Shown here one piece after another: positions 18,100 through 20,070 of a stretch of DNA of 20,070 nt (its first letter is position 1; the number at the start of each line of letters is the position of its first letter). Source of the DNA: Isoetes engelmannii (Eukaryota; Streptophyta; Lycopodiopsida; Isoetales; Isoetaceae); the NCBI GenBank assembly GCA_011763485.2, contig JAANSK020290601.1, positions 1-20,070 on the forward strand, given 5' to 3'. The notes beneath the pieces are model-generated. The model had not been told where the DNA came from. It worked only from the letters and a program-made list of their open reading frames with translations, and did no database searches. Both the position numbers and the translations under genes were made by a program.

Positions 18100-18640
18100 G
18101 TTGTAAATCATGGTGTTGCTTGACATTTGCTGCAAAAATGATGCAACTTGCTATAGAAACATTCAATCTGCCAGAGGAAGTAAAAACGCAGTTACACAGA
18201 TGCTAAAGGATTGCCACTTCGTTTTGGAACCAATTTCAATCCCGAGATGGAGAGTACAAGAGATTGGCATGATTTTTTTGCTCATAACAGATCATCCACG
18301 TCCAAACAAGCTATTCATATACAGGTAATATGCATTTGTATGCTGTATGAATGCTGTGTATATTATGCTACTTTTGCGTTTCTAGGATTATGGAACCTCT
18401 GCAATGATGTTTGTGAAGAATATGGAAGGCATATGAAGGATCTGGCACAGAAACTGTTTGGAGTCCTTTCTGAAGCTCTTGGTCTATCAGCAGAGACTTT
18501 GCATAGAGTATCAGGGATATGAGACATCAAATGAGGATGAACTATTATCCGCCTTGTTTAAATCCTGAGCTTGCACTTGGCATTAGCGGTAAAGGTGTAA
18601 TAATTCTTCAACGGAACATGGCTGGACTATTGCATCAGTA
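18100..18640 (+). pseudogene. 2-oxoglutarate/Fe(II) dioxygenase remnant
   Basis: The parent family oxidises plant hormones and flavonoids. After an acceptor CTTACAG, the frame starts VVNHGVA, the conserved point after the first exon, then an in-frame TGA (18121), then MMQLAIETFNLPEEVK. A frame change near 18200 leads to LPLRFGTNFNPEMEST and RDWHDFFAH. An intron-like GT-AG stretch (18325-18385) precedes CNDVCEEYGRHMKDLAQKLF and GVLSEALGLSAETLHRVSG. A further shift gives MRMNYYPPCLNPELALGISG, then KGVIILQ. The iron-binding HxD (normally GHSDGG) is deleted, and the second His and the Arg-x-Ser site are absent. Stops, frameshifts and missing ends make it a pseudogene. Retained introns suggest it came from genomic DNA rather than retroposition. 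Confidence 0.85.
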
Positions 18641-19264
18641 CTTATTTATTTTTTACTACAATTGTGTACAGTTTTCGCTAAACTATATTTCATGTTGTTC
18701 TATCTCCTTTTTTTTTTTGTAAGCTTTTAATGTAGTGTTTGCTGCAGTTAGCCAGAATCATGCTTTCTTCTAGCATCATCAGATTTGAAGTGCGAATAAT
18801 AAAACTATCATTGGTGTATGTGAAGCTCGTGGCTCTTAAGAGGAATAAAATGATGTGGTCTTTTACCAAAAGATCTATAATTATTTTCTCTATATGTTTT
18901 TGTAGAACTCGAAGGCTGGAAATTTTTGCTTGTTACATGTTTGGTAAGTGTGCTTGAGTTATTGCAATAAACTACTTTTTTAACTTTTGAATAATATATT
19001 TTTGTGTACATGTCGATGCTTAGTTTGAGCTATCATTATTGCAAACTGGTTCCTTGGTCAGATTTTTGTACATGTTTCAGTTTTGTAAACGTTCCAGTTT
19101 TACTATGCTAAAACATTTGTATACAATTTTACTATGCTAAAACATTTGTTTTGTAGGAACATCTCGATGACTGTTAAATATTGTTGTCAAATTCGTGTTA
19201 AATATTGTTGTCAAATTCGAGATTGTTGTTAAAAGATATGTTTAACTTTATTTGAAAAAGCAAT
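18641..19264. other. AT-rich intergenic stretch with short tandem repeats
   Basis: No coding signal was found. The expected last exon of the dioxygenase could not be recognised. Two tandem duplications are listed separately. Confidence 0.5.
19097..19219. repeat. Two neighbouring short tandem duplications (29-bp and 24-bp periods)
   Basis: TTTTACTATGCTAAAACATT occurs at about 19098 and again 29 bases later. TGTTAAATATTGTTGTCAAA starts at 19172 and again at 19196, and this 24-bp unit is exact. They lie just before the LINE remnant. Confidence 0.85.
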
Positions 19265-20070
19265 ATGTACGTTGACGATGTTGACCTCTTGGCACACACC
19301 TCCAGAAGACATGCAACACCATTTGAACGCTCTTGGCACTTTTTGCCAGCATGCGAGTCAACCTGGCTAAGACTAAGGTCCTGCTCGTCTCATCCTCTCG
19401 GCACCCAAGTCCACCCTCCTTCGCATACCAGGGCCAAACTATAGAGGTAACTCCCACCTACAAATATTTGGGAGTTGAGTTCTCGACTACTACGCACTAG
19501 GATAGTTGCATTCGACTGCGGGTTGCAGCATGCTGGAAGGCCTTACCCGCCATGCAGAACATCAGTCACCAGGCATAGCTTTATGCTTGGGATCATCAGT
19601 CACGCCTCTTCAGAGCTTTGGTTGAGCCAGTTTTCTTATATGGGGTGGAAGTTTGGGGTCCGGTCATATCCGCCACCACCTGGGGGGGATCATGAACGAG
19701 TACAGAAGGCTTTCTTGGCACGCGCACTCGGGGTGAAGTCCACAGTGCCATATCAAATACTGCTCCAGGAAACATGTTTCCTCTCGCTTCGGAGAGCAGC
19801 CATGTGCCACCACCTCCTGTACTTTCAGAATGTAGTCCGCATGGAGGATGATCGGCTACCTAGGGTGGCCTTGGCAGTCGCGATGGGCTCGCATCATCTT
19901 AAAGCCTGTTGGAAGGACAAACAGGCACAGTGGCTGTCCCAGTGGCACATCCAGGCACACAGGTGCAGAAGGGTCCGCACAAAGAAGGAGCACGACGAGC
20001 AGGGCTCGAATTTAGTGGCCCACCGAATTGGAAAAAAATGGCTCCCCCCCTCCCTTTTCCCAACCCCCCC
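19265..20070 (+). mobile_element. 5'-truncated LINE reverse-transcriptase remnant, runs off the window
   Basis: The sequence opens at YVDDVDLLAHT, a variant of the YADD catalytic box of reverse transcriptase. A frame shift follows (MQHHLNALGTFCQHA), then another (VNLAKTKVLLVSSS; YKYLGVEFSTT), then RLFRALVEPVFLYGVEVWG. A further shift leads to ERVQKAFLARALGV and LLQETCFLSLRRAAM, which stay open from 19694 to the end. This order (YADD, LAKTK, YLGV, LYGxEVWG, ERVQxxFL) is that of LINE ORF2 downstream of the palm domain. In-frame stops occur at 19498 and within HQA*LYAWD, and again just before the last shift. The start exactly at the YADD box fits 5' truncation during target-primed integration. 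The window ends in C-rich DNA. Confidence 0.88.

Noticed and set aside
1-20070. CRISPR array, bacterial operon or phage-type system
   Set aside because: No regularly spaced repeats and no prokaryotic gene packing. The introns and gene families are those of a plant nucleus.
20041-20070. C-rich end considered as a telomere or special terminus
   Set aside because: The C runs are irregular and match no telomere repeat. They may be LINE sequence or low-quality edge sequence.

Overview
The window looks like nuclear DNA of a land plant. The evidence is a plastid-type SAICAR synthetase gene with twelve exons and short GT-AG introns, an intronless PLS-class pentatricopeptide repeat (PPR) gene, and decayed plant-type genes: an EMS1-like receptor kinase and a 2-oxoglutarate dioxygenase. 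Old LINE and PIF/Harbinger copies are also present. A repeat-rich genome such as a fern is my guess, but the sequence alone does not fix the lineage.

Layout. Positions 1-235 look like the 3' tail of a LINE with a (TTCC)n end. From 281 to about 1760 lies a mosaic of decayed pieces: two copies of a receptor-kinase fragment on the minus strand, a poly-C/poly-G inverted repeat, and a frameshifted coding-like fragment I cannot name. From 2472 to 3916 is a PIF/Harbinger transposase pseudogene. From 5006 to 7524 is an intact purine-synthesis gene (PUR7-like) with a plausible TATA box upstream. From 7525 to about 14100 no gene can be named. That stretch holds a perfect 60-bp tandem duplication, a dispersed hairpin motif and several exon-like open stretches, some on the minus strand. 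A PPR remnant on the minus strand (14112-14282) lies head-to-head with an intronless PPR gene (14844-16379), and a cluster of ACGT/G-box sites sits between them. Past a diverged tandem repeat and an inverted repeat comes a dioxygenase pseudogene (18100-18640). Next are two short tandem duplications, and from 19265 to the window edge a 5'-truncated LINE reverse transcriptase remnant.

Only two genes look functional: SAICAR synthetase (de novo purine synthesis, plastid) and the PPR protein (probable organellar RNA binding, with its C terminus cut inside the E2 motif). They show no pathway link. The rest is mobile-element debris and pseudogene fragments. I found no CRISPR array, rRNA, tRNA, operon or convincing novel system. 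The most interesting leads are the duplicated kinase fragment with a shared internal deletion, the truncated PPR gene with its antisense PPR neighbour, and a possible unrecognised minus-strand spliced gene near 13400-13712.
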